This document shows positions 60,943-64,000 of a stretch of DNA of 64,000 nt, in pieces (position 1 is the first letter of the stretch; each line of letters begins with the position of its first letter). The stretch covers positions 2,356,001-2,420,000 of the forward strand of contig OZ239982.1 of the NCBI GenBank assembly GCA_965197005.1, read 5' to 3'. The position numbers and the translations under genes were made by a program. The notes under the pieces were generated by a model that was not told the DNA's origin, ran no database searches, and was given only the letters and a program-made list of their open reading frames with translations. Origin of the DNA: G965197005 sp965197005. Its GTDB lineage: Bacteria > Pseudomonadota > Gammaproteobacteria > Pseudomonadales > Oceanobacteraceae.

Positions 60943-61848
60943 ATGAGCGCAGCTAATTTAGCAAAAACAGATAATCAGGCATTAATACGCTGTGAAGGCG
61001 TATCTGTTACCTATAACAATGGACACACTGCCATTAAAGATATTAACTTTAATTTAACTACAGGAACTACCTGTGCATTGGTAGGGGTAAACGGCAGTGG
61101 CAAATCTACCCTATTTAAAAGCATTATGGGTTTGGTAAAGCCCAATACGGGCTTTATTTCTGTTTTTGGTATGCCTGTTAAGCAAGCGTTAAAACAAAAC
61201 CTAGTTGCCTATGTGCCACAAAGCGAAGACATTGACTGGAACTTTCCAATTCTGGTTTATGATGTAGTCATGCAAGGTCGCTTTGGACACATGGGCTGGT
61301 TAAGAAAACCCAAAGAACAGGATAAACAAGCTGTAGAGATGGCAATGCAACGCTTAGGCATACAAGAGCTTGCCAAACGACAAATCGGTGAGCTTTCGGG
61401 CGGACAAAAAAAGCGGGTATTTTTAGCCCGTGCGTTAGCACAACAAAGCCGTATCATTTTATTAGATGAGCCATTTACTGGTGTGGACGTTAAAACTGAA
61501 ATCGCCATTATGGATTTATTATGTGAGTTGCGTCGTGAAGGTTTGCTCATGCTGGTTTCAACCCATAACCTAGGTAGCGTGCCAGATTATTGTAATCATG
61601 TGGTATTAATTAACCAAAATCTCATTGCAGCAGGGCCAACCGTTGAGGTTTATACCCAAGAAAACCTAGAAAAAGCCTTTGGTGGTGTACTTAAACATAT
61701 TCGTCTTGCAAGCTCACAAATTCACGATGACGATGACGATCGTAACGTGACCATTCTAACTGATGACGAGCGTCCAGCGGTCTTCTATGGGCGCAGCAAG
61801 TCCGATTCTCCTTTAAGCCCCAACCCTGCTAAGGATAATGACGAATGA
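60943..61848 (+). CDS. sitB: Manganese/iron ABC transporter, ATP-binding protein (SitB type)
   Basis: 301 residues: Walker A GVNGSGKST (about 48), Q-loop in VPQSEDIDW, signature LSGGQKKR, Walker B IILLDEPFTGVD, and switch His in STHN. A C-terminal tail of about 50 residues contains HDDDDDR and DDERPAVFYG, as in other YfeB/SitB proteins. Of two adjacent ATGs the second gives the better spacing (6 nt) to AGGA. The stop overlaps sitC by 4 nt. Confidence 0.93.
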   Translation: MSAANLAKTDNQALIRCEGVSVTYNNGHTAIKDINFNLTTGTTCALVGVNGSGKSTLFKSIMGLVKPNTGFISVFGMPVKQALKQNLVAYVPQSEDIDWNFPILVYDVVMQGRFGHMGWLRKPKEQDKQAVEMAMQRLGIQELAKRQIGELSGGQKKRVFLARALAQQSRIILLDEPFTGVDVKTEIAIMDLLCELRREGLLMLVSTHNLGSVPDYCNHVVLINQNLIAAGPTVEVYTQENLEKAFGGVLKHIRLASSQIHDDDDDRNVTILTDDERPAVFYGRSKSDSPLSPNPAKDNDE

Positions 61849-62723
61849 GCGTATTATTAGAGCCTTTTTATTATGATTATATGGTTAAAGCCATGCTTGC
61901 CAGCTCATTAGTCGGTGCTGTCTGTGCATTTTTATCTTGCTATCTGATGCTAAAAGGCTGGTCATTAGTCGGTGATGCGCTCTCACACTCGGTCGTACCA
62001 GGCGTAGCAGGTGCTTATGCACTGGGCTTGCCATACTCTGCGGGTGCGTTTTTTACTGGCTTCTTAGCAGCAATGGCAATGAGCTTTTTAAAACAAGTAT
62101 CTAAATTGCGAGAAGATGCCATTATTGGTTTTGTTTTTACGACTTTTTTTGCATCAGGTATTTTACTGATTTCCCTTAATCCAACAGCCGTTAACATTAA
62201 CAGCATCATCTTTGGCAATATTTTAGGCATTGCGGATAAAGACTTAACGCAAACTTTAATTATTGCAGTGCTTTCTTTGTCTATTATGATTTTATTTTGG
62301 AAAGACTTAATGTTGGTATTTTTTGATGAAATACAGGCATCAGCAGTTGGCATTAAAGCAGGCACATTAAAAATCGTCTTTTTTACCCTGCTAAGTGCTT
62401 GTACGGTCGCCAGTTTACAAACCGTAGGCGCAATTTTAGTGATTGCCATGGTTATTACGCCAGGGGCAACCGCCTATTTACTGACAGACCGCTTTGGCTG
62501 GTTATTAATTATTGCCGTACTAATTGGCTTTTTTTGTAGCCTAATTGGTGCTTATTTAAGTTATTTTGTTGATGGCTCAACAGGTGCGCTTATTGTATGT
62601 TTACAAACGATGTTATTTTTACTCGCCTTTTTCTTTGCGCCTAAATATGGTTTTTTTGCCAAACGAACACGAGCCAAGCAACAATCTAATCTAATGCAAC
62701 AGGAGACAAAATCATGTCCTTAA
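61845..62723 (+). CDS. sitC: Manganese/iron ABC transporter permease (SitC type)
   Basis: 292 residues with eight or nine membrane helices of the ABC-3 family: LSCYLMLKGWSLVGDALSHSVVPGVAGAYALG, SLQTVGAILVIAMVITPGATAYLLTDRF. Translationally coupled to sitB (4-nt overlap) and to sitD (10-nt overlap). Confidence 0.93.
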   Translation: MSVLLEPFYYDYMVKAMLASSLVGAVCAFLSCYLMLKGWSLVGDALSHSVVPGVAGAYALGLPYSAGAFFTGFLAAMAMSFLKQVSKLREDAIIGFVFTTFFASGILLISLNPTAVNINSIIFGNILGIADKDLTQTLIIAVLSLSIMILFWKDLMLVFFDEIQASAVGIKAGTLKIVFFTLLSACTVASLQTVGAILVIAMVITPGATAYLLTDRFGWLLIIAVLIGFFCSLIGAYLSYFVDGSTGALIVCLQTMLFLLAFFFAPKYGFFAKRTRAKQQSNLMQQETKSCP

Positions 62724-63568
62724 TTACTTGGATTGTCGAACCATTAAGTTTTCCTTTTATGCAAAATGCACTAATTACGGCTTTGGCAGTAGGGCTGGTA
62801 TGTGCGGTATTGTCCTGTTATTTGATTTTAAAAGGCTGGGCATTAATGGGTGATGCCATTTCCCATGCTGTTTTGCCAGGTATTGTAATCGCCTATGTGC
62901 TTGGTGCACCTTTATTTATGGGTGCTTTTGTATCAGGACTTGGCTGCGCCTTATTAACAGGATTTATCAAGCAGCACAGCCGTATAAAAGAAGACTCTGT
63001 AATGGGAATTATTTTTGCAGGCATGTTCGCTTTTGGCTTGTTATTGTTTGCCAAGGTCGAAACAGATCAGCACTTAAATCATATTCTTTTTGGCGACTTA
63101 ATGGGTATCAGACCACAAGACCAGATGCAGGCAATGATTATTGCCGCTTTAGTTTTAGCGGTATTTATCTTTAAATGGCGAGACTTTCTTTTATATTGTT
63201 TTGATGCCAGCCATGCTCGTGTTGCCGCTTTACCAGTCAACTTATTGCATTACAGCCTGTTAGCGATGCTGGCTTTAACCATTGTTGCCTCTATTCAAGC
63301 AGTTGGTGTGATTATGGTCATAGCCATGTTGGTTGCCCCCGGCATTACCGCTTTTATCTTAACTAAGCAATTTTCTAAAATGCTGATTATTGCCGTTAGC
63401 GTTTCTTTACTCTCAAGTTTTTTTGGCGTGATTATCAGCTTTTACCTTGATGGCGCAACCAGTGCTTGTATTGTGCTATTTCAGTCTTTGCTTTTTTGTG
63501 TGGTTTTAATAACAAAGCGCATTGCTTTAATGCTGGATTTAAAAGAGCTGTATCGCACCTCCAGCTAA
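62714..63568 (+). CDS. sitD: Manganese/iron ABC transporter permease (SitD type)
   Basis: 284 residues, paralogous to SitC: LSCYLILKGWALMGDAISHAVLPGIVIAYVLG and SIQAVGVIMVIAMLVAPGITAFILTKQF. The two permeases form the heterodimeric channel of YfeABCD/SitABCD systems. Overlaps sitC by 10 nt and is the last gene of the operon. Confidence 0.93.
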   Translation: MSLITWIVEPLSFPFMQNALITALAVGLVCAVLSCYLILKGWALMGDAISHAVLPGIVIAYVLGAPLFMGAFVSGLGCALLTGFIKQHSRIKEDSVMGIIFAGMFAFGLLLFAKVETDQHLNHILFGDLMGIRPQDQMQAMIIAALVLAVFIFKWRDFLLYCFDASHARVAALPVNLLHYSLLAMLALTIVASIQAVGVIMVIAMLVAPGITAFILTKQFSKMLIIAVSVSLLSSFFGVIISFYLDGATSACIVLFQSLLFCVVLITKRIALMLDLKELYRTSS

Positions 63569-63655
63569 ACTTCACTTGCGCTTAAAAAATTAATCAGTAA
63601 CATAACCGTTATTAATTATAAGCAACCTGCTTTTACTAGGTGCAAAAGGAAATAT

Positions 63656-64000
63656 ATGACGGTTTTTGATAATGACATGCAAGTTAAGCCACTATCTAAT
63701 GGCTTAGTTAGTGGCGAAGTCTCTGATGGCTTTTTGGTCAATGGCGTGCCCAATGGCGGCTATATGATGGCACTTTTAACCCAAGCCTTACAAACACAAA
63801 GCAAAAATCAATCTGTCGTTAACATTAGTACCAATTTTTTTCGCCCGAATAAAATTAAAGAGATTGTTTTTGCGCCTGAAATCATGGCAAATTCCTCCCA
63901 ATTTGAACGCTATAGCGTAAAAGCCATGCAAGATGGTAAAGAAACCATGCGAGCGATGGTAACACTGATGCAAGACTATCCTTTAGGGCAACAAACCCGC
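63656..64000 (+). CDS. Acyl-CoA thioesterase (TesB-like hotdog), 5-prime part
   Basis: The first 115 codons of a gene cut off by the window end. The N-terminus VPNGGYMMALLTQAL is the thioesterase start pattern, followed by STNFFRPN and FERYSVKAMQDGKETMRAMVTLM, the first hotdog of the 4HBT_3/TesB-like family. AAGGA lies 7 nt before the ATG. 87 nt after sitD. Confidence 0.75.
   Translation, partial: MTVFDNDMQVKPLSNGLVSGEVSDGFLVNGVPNGGYMMALLTQALQTQSKNQSVVNISTNFFRPNKIKEIVFAPEIMANSSQFERYSVKAMQDGKETMRAMVTLMQDYPLGQQTR

Noticed and set aside
61720..61848. Acidic HDDDDDR tail of SitB as a novel metal sensor
   Set aside because: Other YfeB/SitB-type ATPases have similar acidic tails and DDER-FYG endings, so it is not unusual.
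62015..62449. A 144-codon minus-strand frame inside sitC
   Set aside because: Shadow of a membrane protein; low-complexity Lys/Ile/Ala composition and no start signal.
1..64000. CRISPR arrays, insertion sequences, prophage or restriction systems
   Set aside because: No direct-repeat/spacer pattern, no transposase, integrase or phage structural motif seen on either strand.

Overview
This is an ordinary chromosomal segment of a low-GC gammaproteobacterium, roughly 40% GC by eye. The order TPR lipoprotein / lolB / ispE / tRNA-Gln / prs / rplY / pth, divergent from hemA-prfA-prmC, is a classic gammaproteobacterial arrangement. yggT-yggU, darP, rmuC, birA-coaX and a YfeABCD/SitABCD-type transporter also fit that class. 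The sequence alone does not fix the genus. I saw no phage, insertion sequence, integron or CRISPR array. Most genes are full length and closely packed.

Layout. 1-4.8 kb: glmS, then an unrecognised gene cassette with a small protein, two paralogous lipoproteins and the broken head of a third copy. 4.8-9.4 kb (minus strand): the SAM/SAH recycling operon sahR-metK-ahcY-metF, with a strong palindrome over its promoter. 9.5-21.2 kb: mutS, then the pth/rplY/prs/tRNA-Gln/ispE/lolB/TPR block (minus) and hemA-prfA-prmC (plus). 21.4-25.3 kb: a cytochrome c5, then DUF1287, polysaccharide deacetylase, DnaJ-related, small membrane, YdbL and YnbE genes. 25.4-32.7 kb: rmuC, gabD, a chalcone-isomerase-like secreted protein, glnA behind a textbook sigma-54 promoter, and a diguanylate cyclase.

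33-41 kb: an unrecognised Cys-containing secreted protein converges on a siderophore-interacting protein. Cobalamin genes (cbiB, btuF, cobQ) follow, with two DUF1566 proteins between them. 41-49 kb: a TatT-like lipoprotein with a TRAP permease, birA, coaX, a SPOR protein, cysZ, cpdA and a lipid kinase. 49-64 kb: an acyl-CoA synthetase, a small beta-barrel protein, a TRL-like lipoprotein, a SuhB homologue lacking its metal ligands, mgtE, darP, a TraF-like outer-membrane protein, yggT-yggU-acylphosphatase-rph, fdxA, a four-gene Mn/Fe ABC transporter and a thioesterase cut by the window end.

The points most worth following are the tandem lipoprotein array with its 125-bp junction repeat (2.0-4.8 kb), the metal-ligand-less SuhB (52.7 kb), the SahR operator with a possibly leaderless transcript (9.3 kb), the TatT/TRAP pair without a binding protein (41.2-44.3 kb), and the secreted protein at 33.0 kb behind a Fur-like palindrome. 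All functional statements come from motif recognition by reading; no database search was possible.
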